NCBI RefSeq assembly: GCF_031191545.1
Contig: NZ_CP133472.1
Location: forward strand, 992,001 to 1,056,000
Direction of reading: 5' to 3'
DNA length: 64,000 nucleotides
Source: Schaalia odontolytica
GTDB lineage: Bacteria; Actinomycetota; Actinomycetes; Actinomycetales; Actinomycetaceae
Positions 44,403 to 54,214 of the stretch are shown piece by piece. Positions within the stretch are counted from its first letter, which is position 1, and the number at the start of each line of letters is the position of its first letter. The notes beneath the pieces are model-generated. The model was not told the DNA's origin and ran no database searches. It was given only the letters and a program-made list of their open reading frames with translations. The translations under genes were made by a program, and so were the position numbers.

Positions 44403-44903
44403 GTGACCACCGACCTCGCATTCACTGTCTTCCGCATCGGGTTCCTGGTGCTCCTGTGGCTCCTCGTACTCGCGGCTGTCAACACCCTGCGACGCGATAT
44501 CTTCGGCACCGTCGTCACCCCGCGCGGAAAGGGACGCGACAAGGCCACGTCACGCCGTAAAGCCTCCCACGACAAGCGCAAGGACAAGAAGCGCACCTCC
44601 TCGAACCCGCTGGCCCCCAAGGATCTCCTGGTGACCGGCGGCCCGCTCGTTGGCACCATGCTGCCACTCGGCGAAGCCCCCATCGTCATCGGCCGCTCCC
44701 CCGCGTGCACCCTCGTGCTCGAAGACGAGTACGCCTCCAGCCGCCACGCGGCCCTGACCCCCCAGTCCGACGGCTGGTGGATCGAAGACCTCTCCAGCCG
44801 AAACGGCACCTTCATCGACGACGAACGACTGAGCACACCGCGTCAGCTCAAGATCGGTGACGTCATCCGTATCGGCCAGACGACTCTCGAATTGGTGGGT
44901 TGA
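44403..44903 (+). CDS. fhaB: FHA-domain protein FhaB (FipA), membrane anchored
   Basis: 166 residues. One N-terminal membrane helix (about 5-26), a strongly basic linker (KDKKRTSSN) and an FHA domain from about 85 with GRSPACTLVLEDEYASSRHAAL and SSRNGTFIDDER. It links phosphorylated FtsZ/FtsQ or kinase partners to division sites in relatives. GTG 44403 has GGAG nine bases upstream; the preceding ATG at 44398 meets a stop at once. Confidence 0.95.
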   Translation: MTTDLAFTVFRIGFLVLLWLLVLAAVNTLRRDIFGTVVTPRGKGRDKATSRRKASHDKRKDKKRTSSNPLAPKDLLVTGGPLVGTMLPLGEAPIVIGRSPACTLVLEDEYASSRHAALTPQSDGWWIEDLSSRNGTFIDDERLSTPRQLKIGDVIRIGQTTLELVG

Positions 44904-44904
44904 T

Positions 44905-46206
44905 ATGTCAGGAAACGCCGTTCAATTCCACTACGCTGCCCGCTCCGACGTGGGCCTCGTACGTTCCAACAACCAAGATTCCGGCTACGCCGGCTCAAAC
45001 CTCCTCGTCCTCGCCGACGGTATGGGCGGCCCCGCGGGCGGCGACATCGCCTCCTCGGTCGCCCTCGCGCACCTCGTGCCCCTCGACACGGACTCGCACC
45101 CGGCCGACTCGATGCTGCCCCTGCTGCGCGAGGCACTCCTCGACGCGCACGAGGAACTCACCGACCGCTCGAGCCGCGACCGCGACCTCGAGGGCCTCGG
45201 CACCACCTGCATTGCGCTCATGCGCAGCGGCAACCGCCTCGCCATGGTTCACATCGGCGACTCGCGCGCCTACGTGTTGCGCGGCGACACGCTCACGCAG
45301 GTCACGACCGACCACTCCTTCGTGCAGTACCTGGTCGACACCGGCCAGATCACGCCCGAGGAAGCTGAACACCACCCCAACCGCAACGTCGTCCTGAAGA
45401 TCCTCGGCGATGCGCAGGCCGACGTCGCCCCCGACGAGACGATCCGCGAGGCCGTCGTCGGCGACCGCTGGATGCTGTGCTCTGACGGCCTGTCCGGCCT
45501 CGTCTCCCCCGAGACAATCGGCCGGGTCATGGCCGACATCGACGATCCGGGTGAGTGCGCCGAAGAGCTGATCCGCCTGGCCCTTCTGGGCGGCGGCCCC
45601 GACAACATCACGTGCGTCATCGCGGACATCGTTTCCGCCGGCACGTTCCCGCCCGCTCCCCCGCAGATCGTCGGTGCCGCGGCCATCGACCGCAACGCCA
45701 AGTCACGCGGAGGCGACGGCGCGGCTGCACGCGCTGCCGCCCTGGGTTCCTCCTCCTCGGACATCGTTTCCGACAAGGACGAGGCCCCCATCGACCTCAA
45801 GCCCCGTTCCTCCTGGTGGACCCCCGTGTTCATCTCGCTGGTGACGGTCCTCGTCGTCGCGGCCTCGTGGCTGTCGTGGAAGTGGACGCAGACCCAGTAC
45901 TACGCGATCGGCCAGGACGGGTACGTCGTCATCTACCAGGGCATTCCTCAGGCGATCGGCCCGTGGCAGCTGTCGCACGCGGTCGAGGTCTCGAATGTCG
46001 CCCTCGCTGACCTGTCCCCCGTCGACCGCCAGCGCCTCGACACGCCAGTGCTGCGTTCCTCGCGCGCCGACATTGACTCCTACATCGAGGGCCTCAGGCG
46101 CTCTGTGGCCGACAAGGTCTCATCCCCCTCGTCCTCGACGAGCCAGTCGGGCATGCCCCAGTCCGGCACGCCCCAGTCAGGGGAGCAGAGCGGGGGCGAC
46201 TCCTAA
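44905..46206 (+). CDS. pstP: PP2C-type Ser/Thr protein phosphatase PstP
   Basis: 433 residues. Catalytic PP2C domain 1-250 with metal-binding motifs RSDVGLVRSNNQD, LLVLADGMGG, DSRAYVLRGD and the final GGPDNITCVI. A juxtamembrane Ser/Asp linker, one membrane helix about 305-328, and an outer domain of about 100 residues ending in a Ser/Gln-rich tail. It dephosphorylates PknA, PknB and their substrates. It starts one base after the fhaB stop and overlaps rodA by one base. Confidence 0.96.
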   Translation: MSGNAVQFHYAARSDVGLVRSNNQDSGYAGSNLLVLADGMGGPAGGDIASSVALAHLVPLDTDSHPADSMLPLLREALLDAHEELTDRSSRDRDLEGLGTTCIALMRSGNRLAMVHIGDSRAYVLRGDTLTQVTTDHSFVQYLVDTGQITPEEAEHHPNRNVVLKILGDAQADVAPDETIREAVVGDRWMLCSDGLSGLVSPETIGRVMADIDDPGECAEELIRLALLGGGPDNITCVIADIVSAGTFPPAPPQIVGAAAIDRNAKSRGGDGAAARAAALGSSSSDIVSDKDEAPIDLKPRSSWWTPVFISLVTVLVVAASWLSWKWTQTQYYAIGQDGYVVIYQGIPQAIGPWQLSHAVEVSNVALADLSPVDRQRLDTPVLRSSRADIDSYIEGLRRSVADKVSSPSSSTSQSGMPQSGTPQSGEQSGGDS

Positions 46207-47585
46207 TGGCTACCGTATCGATCGCGCCCGCCCGGCCTCGCCGCTTCCTCGAGCTGACCCTCATGGGGTTGGCTCTGGCGATCGGCATCGCCGGCTACGT
46301 GCTCACGTCGCTGAACTACACCGGGGCAATCCCCCCGAACCTGCTGACGCAGGTCGGCGTGCTCGTTGTGCTCGCCATCATCGCCGAGGTCGGCGTGCAC
46401 TTCCTCGCACCCTACGCGGACCCGGTCATCCTGCCGGTCGCGGTCGCTCTGACGGGCCTCGGGCTGGCGATGATCTACCGGCTCGACCTGTCCTACGCCC
46501 GCAGGGACGAACCCGTGGTGGGATTCCGCCAGGCGCTGTTCGTGGGCATCGCAATCGTTATCGCTGCGATCATTTTGATCGCGCTGCGCGACCACCGCAT
46601 GCTGCGCAGGTACACCTACACCTTCGGTGCCCTGTCACTGTTCCTGCTTCTTTTGCCGATGATTCCGGGCCTGGGCCAGGAGACTTTCGGCGCGCGCGTG
46701 TGGATTCATCTGGGCCCCATCTCTGTCCAGCCCGGCGAGCTCGTGAAAATCACGCTGGCGATCTTCTTCGCCGGATACCTCGTGACCAACCGCGACAACC
46801 TGGCGATCGGCGGCCGAAGGTTCCTCGGGATGCGCCTGCCGCGCGCACGCGATCTCGGCCCGATCATGGTCGTGTGGCTGATCGGCATCGCGATCCTCGT
46901 GCTGCAGCGTGACCTCGGCACATCGCTGCTCTTCTTCGGCCTCTTCGTCGCAATGCTGTACGTCGCAACGAACCGCGTGTCGTGGCTCGTCATCGGCTTC
47001 ACGCTCTTCGTTCCAGCCGTCCTCGTGGCGGTGAAGTCCTTCAGCCACGTGCAGACGCGCTTCAACATCTGGCTCAACGCCCTCGACCCCGAGGTATACG
47101 AGAACGGGTCTTACCAGCTCGTCCAGGGCCTGTTTGGTCAAGCTTCCGGAGGCCTCATGGGCACCGGTTGGGGCCGCGGCTACCCGCAGCTGGTGCCGCT
47201 GGCGAACTCGGACTTCATCCTGTCCTCCTTCGCCGAAGAGCTGGGGCTGACCGGCACGGCCGCCATCCTGGTCCTGTACCTGATCCTCATCGAGCGCGGA
47301 CTGCGCGCGGCACTGACGGTGCACGACGGTTTCGGCAAGCTCCTGGCGACCGGCCTAAGCTTCTCGCTGGCCATTCAGCTCTTCGTGGTGCTCGGCGGCA
47401 TCACACGCATCATTCCTCTGACCGGCCTGACGGCCCCGTTCCTGGCGGCAGGTGGCTCGTCGATGGTGTCCTCGTGGATCACCGTCGCCCTGCTGATCCG
47501 CGTGTCGGACGCAGCCAGGCGCCCGGCCTCAACCCCCGCGCCGTGGAACTCGGGAGTCCAACCGGCCGTAGGAGTGGGTGAGTAA
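46206..47585 (+). CDS. rodA: RodA/FtsW-family peptidoglycan glycosyltransferase
   Basis: 459 residues with about 11 membrane helices. SEDS marks: GARVWIHLGPISVQPGELVKI near 162-182, LQRDLGTSLLFFG near 232, the large loop with GQASGGLMGTGWGRGYPQLVP, and SDFILSSFAEELGL near 336. It polymerises lipid II for wall growth with the PBP encoded next. The ATG overlaps the pstP stop (TAATG). Confidence 0.96.
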   Translation: MATVSIAPARPRRFLELTLMGLALAIGIAGYVLTSLNYTGAIPPNLLTQVGVLVVLAIIAEVGVHFLAPYADPVILPVAVALTGLGLAMIYRLDLSYARRDEPVVGFRQALFVGIAIVIAAIILIALRDHRMLRRYTYTFGALSLFLLLLPMIPGLGQETFGARVWIHLGPISVQPGELVKITLAIFFAGYLVTNRDNLAIGGRRFLGMRLPRARDLGPIMVVWLIGIAILVLQRDLGTSLLFFGLFVAMLYVATNRVSWLVIGFTLFVPAVLVAVKSFSHVQTRFNIWLNALDPEVYENGSYQLVQGLFGQASGGLMGTGWGRGYPQLVPLANSDFILSSFAEELGLTGTAAILVLYLILIERGLRAALTVHDGFGKLLATGLSFSLAIQLFVVLGGITRIIPLTGLTAPFLAAGGSSMVSSWITVALLIRVSDAARRPASTPAPWNSGVQPAVGVGE

Positions 47586-47588
47586 GCC

Positions 47589-49040
47589 ATGAACAATCAG
47601 ATTCGCAAGATTTTCATCATCGTCCTGCTGATGTTCGCCCTACTCGGCGTGGGCGTCACGAACACGCAGTTCGTCTCCGCATCCTCGCTCAACGCCGACG
47701 CACGCAACCAGCGCACGATCCTGCACGCGGCCGAAACCGACCGCGGCCCGATCATCGTCGAAAAGACGGCGATTGCCTCCTCCGAACGCGAAGACGATTC
47801 TAAGCGCTACGCGCGTTCCTACTCCGAAGGTCCCCTGTATGCCTCGGTCACCGGCTACTTCTCGTCCGTCGGCAACACGTCGACCGGAATCGAAGCCGCC
47901 GAAGAGGACGTGCTGGACGGCCAGTCGCAGACGCTGCTCGGCCAGCGTCTGCGTAACCTCCTGACTGGACAGAACCGCCAGGGTGGGGGCGTGGAACTCA
48001 CGCTCAACGCGGACATGCAGAAGGCAGCGGCCGAGGCGCTCGCTAACCGCAAGGGTGCCGTCGTGGCTCTCGACGCGAAGACCGGCTCGGTTCTGGCCAT
48101 GTACTCCGCTCCGACCTTCGACCCGAACCAGCTCGCCTCCTCCGACGCGGGCGCGGTCTCGGACGCATTCTCCACGCTCTCCTCGGACCCCAGCAACCCG
48201 CTGCTCAACCGCGCGATCTCCGAGCGATACGCGCCCGGATCGACGTTCAAGGTCCTCACGACGATCGCCCTGCTCGAAAACGGCCTCGCCGAACCTGAGA
48301 CTCATTTGTCTTCGCCCGTTTCCACGACCTTGCCCGGAACCGCGACCGAGGTCTCCAACATCGAGTCCTCGACCTGCGGCGACGGCAATCCCACACTCAC
48401 AGAGGCCTTCGCCCGATCGTGCAACACGACCTTCGTCCTGGCCTCCGAGCAGCTGACGAACCAGCAGCTCACCGACGTCACGAACCGATTCGGCTTCGGC
48501 CGCGAGTCACAGATCCCGCTGTCCGTGACCCCCTCCGTTTTCCCGGCTGACGCCGATGCCGCGCAGCTCGCCATGAGCTCGATCGGGCAGTACACGGTCC
48601 AGACGACGCCCCTGCAGATGGCTCAAGTCGCCCAAACGATCGCCAACGAGGGACAGATGATGACGCCGTTCCTCATCAATTCGATTGTCGACGCGGACAA
48701 CCAGGTCGTTCGCACGACCACCCCCACGGATGGTGGACGCCCCATCTCCGCGGAGACGGCCTCAAAGCTGCGCGCCATGATGGAAGCCGTCGTGTCACAG
48801 CCCTACGGCACGGGCACGACGATGGCGCTCCCGAACGTATCCGTGGCCGCCAAGACCGGCACCGCTGAGACCGGCGACGGGGACCGCGCTAACGCGTGGG
48901 CCATCGGTTTTGCGCCCGCGGACAATCCGCAGATCGCTTTCGCCGTCCTCGTCGAGGGCGACGACACCGACCCCACCCCGCACGGTGGCGACGTGGCCGG
49001 CCCGATCGCTCGGGCTGTCCTGGAAGCGGGGCTCAGGTGA
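47589..49040 (+). CDS. pbpA: Class B penicillin-binding protein PbpA
   Basis: 483 residues. An N-terminal signal-anchor helix (8-27), a dimerisation domain and a transpeptidase domain with catalytic Ser218 in STFK, SCN near 277 and Lys422 in KTG. It crosslinks glycan strands made by RodA. Starts three bases after rodA and overlaps pknA by four bases (GTGA). Confidence 0.96.
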   Translation: MNNQIRKIFIIVLLMFALLGVGVTNTQFVSASSLNADARNQRTILHAAETDRGPIIVEKTAIASSEREDDSKRYARSYSEGPLYASVTGYFSSVGNTSTGIEAAEEDVLDGQSQTLLGQRLRNLLTGQNRQGGGVELTLNADMQKAAAEALANRKGAVVALDAKTGSVLAMYSAPTFDPNQLASSDAGAVSDAFSTLSSDPSNPLLNRAISERYAPGSTFKVLTTIALLENGLAEPETHLSSPVSTTLPGTATEVSNIESSTCGDGNPTLTEAFARSCNTTFVLASEQLTNQQLTDVTNRFGFGRESQIPLSVTPSVFPADADAAQLAMSSIGQYTVQTTPLQMAQVAQTIANEGQMMTPFLINSIVDADNQVVRTTTPTDGGRPISAETASKLRAMMEAVVSQPYGTGTTMALPNVSVAAKTGTAETGDGDRANAWAIGFAPADNPQIAFAVLVEGDDTDPTPHGGDVAGPIARAVLEAGLR

Positions 49041-50914
49041 GCGTTCCACGCATGACGTCAGGTGCCGGGCGAGTGCTCGGCGGTCGCTACACGCTGCTCA
49101 CCCCGATCGCTCAGGGCGGCATGGGCGAGGTCTGGAAGGCCCGAGACCGGGTGAGCGGACACATCGTCGCCGCGAAGGTTCTTCGTCCCGAGCTTGCCGG
49201 CGAAGAGCTCTCCCTGTCGCGCCTGCGCCTCGAGGCCCGCAACTCGATGTCGATTTCCCACCCGAACATCGCGAACACACAGGATTCGGGCCAGGAGGAC
49301 GGCATAGGCTGGATCATTATGGAGCTCGTCGACGGCTACCCGCTGACGGACTACCTGCGCGGCGGCTCGCGCATAGAGCCAGAGTACCTCATGCCGATCC
49401 TCATCCAGGTCGCCATGGCACTGGGTGCCGCGGCGCGCGCTGGCGTCGTCCACCGCGACATCAAGCCCGCAAACATCCTTGTTCGCCCTGATGGCATGGT
49501 GAAGCTGACTGACTTCGGTATCTCGCGTGCCACCGGCCAGGTCAACCTGACTGCCGCGGGCATGGTTATGGGCACCGCCCAGTACCTGCCGCCGGAACAG
49601 GCTATGGGTGAGGTCGCCACCCCCATCGGTGACCTCTACGCCCTCGGCGTCATTGCCTACGAGGCAGCGGCCGGGCGACGTCCGTTCACGGGTGAAACTC
49701 AGGTGGACATTGCGTTCGCACACGTCAACGACCCCGTGCCGCCCCTCCCCGACTTCGTTCCCGAACCTCTCGCCGACGTCATCTTGCACCTGCTGGAAAA
49801 GGATCCCGCAAAGCGCCCCGAGTCCGGGTCGGCCGCCGTCCGCGAGATCGCCGCAGCCGCCAAAGCCATGGGCATCTCCGTCACTCCTCGCCCCCTCCCC
49901 CTGCCGAAGGCCGCACAGCGCCCCGCGGAGGTCCGCACCCCCGTCCAGCCCTCGGTGCCGATCGTCGCGCCGGTTCGCCACCTGAGGCGCCGCACACTAC
50001 CCGAGGACATGCTGCAGCCTCCCTCAGGGCTCACCCCCAAGGTGCGCACCACCACGGGTCGACATGCCGCTGTTCCTGTCCTGGACGAGGCGACGACGAT
50101 CGCGCCATCTTCCTCGGCGATCCCGGTCACGGGCCGCCACGCCGCTGTCCCACGCGTCCTCGACGAGGCCGAAGTCCTTCCGACCTCCCGCCCCCTCTCC
50201 GCGCCCACACAGGGCTCTCCGGCCGTGGCCGCGCAAGCATCCTCGTCTACTGCCCCCGCGTCTGAGGACCGCCGCGCCGCCCTTGCCGAGCGTCTGCGCC
50301 AGCGCGCGGAGCGCCGCCAGGCCGAAGACGCCGCAGAAGCGGAGCGCCGCGCGCGCCTCGCCCGCGAAGAAGAAGAACGGCGTCAGCGTGAACTCGAAGA
50401 AGCACGTACCCGCCGCGAGGCCGAGCTGGCACAGCGCAAGGCCGCGCAGCGCAACACTCCCGCCATCCCCCAGCCCCGCTCCGAGCAGCCTCGCCGCGAT
50501 AAGGCAAACCAGGGCTCGTCACCGCGCGCCACAACCGGCTCGACGCCCCGCGTCTACGGGACTGTCCCCCAGCCTCGGAGCGCCAATCCGTCGTCTCGTC
50601 CACGCCGATCCGTGTACGAGCCTCGACCCGACATGACCACGCGCGGCCCGCGCTGGCACGCGCTCGACGCCCGATCGGCTCTCGGGACGCGCCCGCCGGC
50701 CAAGACCACATACTCGCGCAGCGTGGTCGCACCACCCATCCCACCATCCAGGCAGATCATTCGCGCGGCAGTCGTCGCAATCATCGTGATTGCGCTGATC
50801 GCGCTCTCAGCTATTACGATCAAATACATGCTCGGCTCCCTGATTCAACCAAGTGCGGGAGCACACATTACCGAGGAGGTTAGGACATGGCAGAGCCCAT
50901 GGCCCACCGTCTAG
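49037..50914 (+). CDS. pknA: Ser/Thr protein kinase PknA
   Basis: 625 residues. Kinase domain about 14-280: glycine loop IAQGGMGEVW, Lys in AAKVL, HRDIKPANIL, TDFGISR, and the activation loop ending MGTAQYLPPEQ. A long Ala/Pro/Arg-rich region with a coiled-coil-like stretch (AERRRQAEDAAEAE pattern, about 415-475) precedes one membrane helix at 574-599 and a short outer tail without PASTA domains. The long cytoplasmic tail is larger than in mycobacterial PknA. GTG 49037 is used; ATG 49052 is the alternative. Overlaps pknB by 28 bases. Confidence 0.95.
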   Translation: MSVPRMTSGAGRVLGGRYTLLTPIAQGGMGEVWKARDRVSGHIVAAKVLRPELAGEELSLSRLRLEARNSMSISHPNIANTQDSGQEDGIGWIIMELVDGYPLTDYLRGGSRIEPEYLMPILIQVAMALGAAARAGVVHRDIKPANILVRPDGMVKLTDFGISRATGQVNLTAAGMVMGTAQYLPPEQAMGEVATPIGDLYALGVIAYEAAAGRRPFTGETQVDIAFAHVNDPVPPLPDFVPEPLADVILHLLEKDPAKRPESGSAAVREIAAAAKAMGISVTPRPLPLPKAAQRPAEVRTPVQPSVPIVAPVRHLRRRTLPEDMLQPPSGLTPKVRTTTGRHAAVPVLDEATTIAPSSSAIPVTGRHAAVPRVLDEAEVLPTSRPLSAPTQGSPAVAAQASSSTAPASEDRRAALAERLRQRAERRQAEDAAEAERRARLAREEEERRQRELEEARTRREAELAQRKAAQRNTPAIPQPRSEQPRRDKANQGSSPRATTGSTPRVYGTVPQPRSANPSSRPRRSVYEPRPDMTTRGPRWHALDARSALGTRPPAKTTYSRSVVAPPIPPSRQIIRAAVVAIIVIALIALSAITIKYMLGSLIQPSAGAHITEEVRTWQSPWPTV

Positions 50915-52911
50915 CTGGCCGGTACGAGATTCGCTCGCTCATCGGGCGCGGCGGAATGGCCGAAGTCCACCTGGGCTTCGACACTCGTCTCTCGCGCGTC
51001 GTCGCCATCAAGATGCTGCGGCGCGACCTGGCGCAGGATTCGATCTTCCAGGCGCGTTTCCGTCGCGAAGCGCAGTCAGCAGCGTCGCTGAATCATCCGA
51101 ACATCGTCGCCGTCTACGATACCGGCGAGGAGATCATCGAGGACGCGACTGGCCGTTCGATCGCGGTTCCCTACATCGTCATGGAGTACGTGGAGGGACA
51201 CACGGTCAAGGATCTCATCTCCGACGGCACGGCGGTTCCAATCAACGAGGCCATCGAGATCGTGTCGGGCGTTCTGTCCGCCCTCCAGTACTCGCACGCG
51301 AGCCACCTGGTGCACCGCGACATCAAGCCCGGCAACATCATGCTGACGTCGGAGGGCAAGGTCAAGGTCATGGACTTTGGCATCGCCCGCGCTCTCACGG
51401 ACTCGCAGGCCACCATGACGCAGACGAACGCCGTCGTGGGCACCGCCCAGTACCTCTCCCCGGAACAGGCTCGCGGCGAGACCGTCGATGCGCGTTCCGA
51501 CCTGTACTCGACGGGTGTCCTGCTCTTCGAACTGCTGACGGGCCGCCCGCCCTTTAAGGGCGACTCTGCCGTTGCCGTCGCGTACCAGCACGTCGAGCAG
51601 ATCCCGCCCACGCCCTCGTCGATCCTGTCCGACATTCCGGACTCCCTCGACCGCGTGGTGCTCAAGGCCCTGGCTAAGAACCGCGACGACCGCTACCCGA
51701 GCGCCGCCGCGATGCTCTCCGACCTGCAGCGCGTCGCCCGCGGAATGGACGTGGGTGCCCCGCCAGCGGACTCGTGGGCCACCGAGGTTCTACCTGCCGC
51801 CGGCTTGGCTGGTGCCCAGACCGCTGCGACCACGCCGATGGCCGCCGTTGCCCCGCACACCCCCGCCCCGGCCACGGCGGCGACATCCACGTCGATGCCC
51901 GCGGTCGCCACAGCGGACGCGGACGACGACGCCCCGAGTTCCCGCAAGCGCCGCACGGCAATCATCGTCTTCCTGCTGCTCGCCGCGCTTGGCATCATCG
52001 GTGGATCGGTGTGGGCCCTCATGCGGGGTGCCGCCGAACCCGAGACGATCGCGGTCCCCAACGTTGTCGGCCTCACCCAGGCCGAAGCGAAGGCGCAGAT
52101 CGAAGCTGCCGGCTTCACCTGGGAACTCAACCCCGACAAGGTCGCCTCCGACACCGTGAACGAGGGCTCCGTGGCCTCGACCGACCCGACGGCCGGCACA
52201 CAGGCTACGAAGGGCGCAACTGTGCGCGTCACCATCTCCTCCGGCCCCGATTCGGTGACCCTGCCCGACAACCTTGTCGGCATGAGTCCCGACGACGCCC
52301 GTAAGGCCGTCGAGGCCCTCGGCCTGAAGTGGGAGCTTGACAGCAGCAAGGTTGCCTCCGACACCGTCCCCGAAGGCAAGGTTGCACAGACCAACCCCTC
52401 CCCCGGTTCGAAGGTGAAGGCTGGACAGACGATACGCGCATACCTGTCCTCCGGCTCCGACGAGGTGGAGGTCCCCGACCTGTCGGGCATGACCCAGGAC
52501 CAGGCACGCAGCACCCTCAAGGGTGCCGGCCTGGAGCTGGGCAACGTGACGAGCGTGGACTCCGAGAAGGAGAAGGACCGCATCGTCGCGCAGGACCCCG
52601 AGACCGGAACGAAGGTCAAGAAGGGCACCACCGTCGGCGTGTCCATCTCGAGCGGTAAGCCCGCTCAGGTGGAGATTCCCACCGTCGTCGGCTTGGGCCG
52701 TGAAGACGCCGAGGCGCAGCTGAAGGCTCTCGGCCTGAACGTCACCGTCGAGGAAGTCGCGGGCAACCAGCCCGCCGGCCAGGTCCTGTCCGTCGAGCCC
52801 GGTGAGGGCTCGAAGGTCGACAAGAACTCCACCGTGAAGCTCAAGGTGTCGAAAGGTGAACAAACCGGCAACAACGGCGGCAACAACGGCGGGAACAACA
52901 AGCGGGGCTGA
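50887..52911 (+). CDS. pknB: PASTA-domain Ser/Thr protein kinase PknB
   Basis: 674 residues. Kinase domain about 12-275 (LIGRGGMAEVHLG, HRDIKPGNIM, MDFGIARAL, VVGTAQYLSPEQ). One membrane helix at about 357-380. Outside are four PASTA domains, about 385-450, 452-518, 520-588 and 590-655, which bind muropeptides or lipid II. It ends in a Gly/Asn-rich tail (NNGGNNGGNNKRG). Last gene of the operon, followed by a strong hairpin. Confidence 0.97.
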   Translation: MAEPMAHRLAGRYEIRSLIGRGGMAEVHLGFDTRLSRVVAIKMLRRDLAQDSIFQARFRREAQSAASLNHPNIVAVYDTGEEIIEDATGRSIAVPYIVMEYVEGHTVKDLISDGTAVPINEAIEIVSGVLSALQYSHASHLVHRDIKPGNIMLTSEGKVKVMDFGIARALTDSQATMTQTNAVVGTAQYLSPEQARGETVDARSDLYSTGVLLFELLTGRPPFKGDSAVAVAYQHVEQIPPTPSSILSDIPDSLDRVVLKALAKNRDDRYPSAAAMLSDLQRVARGMDVGAPPADSWATEVLPAAGLAGAQTAATTPMAAVAPHTPAPATAATSTSMPAVATADADDDAPSSRKRRTAIIVFLLLAALGIIGGSVWALMRGAAEPETIAVPNVVGLTQAEAKAQIEAAGFTWELNPDKVASDTVNEGSVASTDPTAGTQATKGATVRVTISSGPDSVTLPDNLVGMSPDDARKAVEALGLKWELDSSKVASDTVPEGKVAQTNPSPGSKVKAGQTIRAYLSSGSDEVEVPDLSGMTQDQARSTLKGAGLELGNVTSVDSEKEKDRIVAQDPETGTKVKKGTTVGVSISSGKPAQVEIPTVVGLGREDAEAQLKALGLNVTVEEVAGNQPAGQVLSVEPGEGSKVDKNSTVKLKVSKGEQTGNNGGNNGGNNKRG

Positions 52912-52956
52912 GTAGGTCCCGGACCCGCGTAGCGGTTGTTCCATCGCTCGGTGATT

Positions 52957-53004
52957 CCGTTGATCGGTTATCCCGTTGATCGGTTATCCCGTTGATCGGT
53001 GAGG
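52957..53004 (+). repeat. Three tandem 16-bp repeats after pknB
   Basis: CCGTTGATCGGTTATC occurs at 52957 and 52973, and the first 13 bases again at 52989. It sits between the pknB stop and the terminator. Confidence 0.75.
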
Positions 53005-53044
53005 CCCGCGCCTGCGAGGAGAAATCCTGCGGCGCGGGCCTCAC
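52999..53044 (+). terminator. Terminator of the fhaA-pknB operon
   Basis: Perfect 14-bp stem (52999-53012 with 53031-53044) around an 18-base loop, 87 bases after the pknB stop. Confidence 0.85.
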
Positions 53045-53164
53045 TGGATGTGGGGCGTGCGCATGTTGGCCTCCAGAACGCAGATCAGCCGACCAGTCAC
53101 TTGGCAAATAGGTGCTGTGCTGCGACGCGGACCAAAACAGACCCACCAAGAACCTATCCTTTAC

Positions 53165-53246
53165 GCGGATAGGTTGTGACGATGTGGATAGGTTATCGGC
53201 ATCCGGATAGGCAAATAAGCTATCCGCATGCGCGTAACCTATCCGG
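53165..53246. repeat. R1 box array, copy B
   Basis: Direct boxes start at 53165, 53184 and 53203. Inverted boxes start at 53217 and 53236. Offsets 0, 19, 38, 52, 71 match copy A exactly; the sixth box is absent. Confidence 0.92.
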
Positions 53247-53323
53247 ATACTTGCCCCTGTCGGAAGTACCTCCCACAAGCAGATCGACAGCACCGTCGTC
53301 ACCACGTCACCCCACCAACGCTT

Positions 53324-53979
53324 GAAACCAACGACACCACTGCCGGCTCACGCACACCAACGCTTGAAACCAACGACACCACTGCCGGGTCACGCACGCT
53401 TTCGTTAAAAGCATTGGCTCGTTCGTTGAGGTCTTTCGACGGGTCATGCCACCCGAGACGACGTTGCCGCACAGAGCCCATGTTCACTTGAAACCAGTGG
53501 CACCACTGACAACGCGGGTTCGGCCCCGTATGAAACCGCAGGCACCACTGCCGGGTCACGCACACCATCTCCCGAAACCAACAACGCCACTGCCGGGTCA
53601 CACGCACCATCTCCCGAAACCAACAACGCCACTGCCTGGTCACGCATACCAAGGCTTGAAACCACCGGCACCTCTGATGGAACCTCTCATGAAGATCGCG
53701 TAACCGCTGGCACCACCGTTAGGTCATCTTGACGAAGCCATGAAACCCATGACACCTCTGTCAACCTCAAAAGCATAAATGTCAAGCAAATTTCGCCAGC
53801 AAAGGCGTCAACGGTTTCATCTATGGCTCGAAAGCTTCCCACAAAGGTGCCAACAGTTTCACCTGCGGCCGAAGAGGTGCCAGCGGTTGCACGGACTGCT
53901 GCTGAGACACCGGCAGGTGCCTCACCAGTTGCACGTACTACCGGAGAGTTTCTCGCAAAGGTGACGGCGCTTGCACACA
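53324..53979. repeat. R3 box array, locus 2, flanked by R1 copies B and C
   Basis: Direct boxes start at 53324 and 53366, then 53490, 53532, 53574, 53616, 53658, 53700 and 53742 (each 42 bp apart). Inverted boxes have 5' ends at 53818 and 53860, then 53890, 53932 and 53974. The switch from the last direct to the first inverted box is again 76 bp. Inverted boxes after the first two have GTTGC or CTTGC in place of GTTTC. No protein is plausible. Confidence 0.88.
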
Positions 53980-54113
53980 ACCCTGACTGCGGTTTGCTGG
54001 CGACACCTGTTCGCAGACAACGGCGTCCATTAGTTGCAGAAACGTTGTGCGCCACGGTCTCACGCGACAGACCCTAGACAATCTGTGTCCCTCGCGCATG
54101 GCTTACGCTTACG

Positions 54114-54214
54114 CGGATAGGTTGTAACGATACGGATAGGCTATCAGCTTGCGGATAGGTCAATAAGCTATCCGCGTGCGCGTAACCTATCCGCACATGC
54201 GTAACCTATCCGCG
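54114..54214. repeat. R1 box array, copy C
   Basis: Direct boxes start at 54114, 54133 and 54152; inverted boxes at 54166, 54185 and 54204. Offsets 0, 19, 38, 52, 71, 90 are identical to copy A. Confidence 0.93.
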
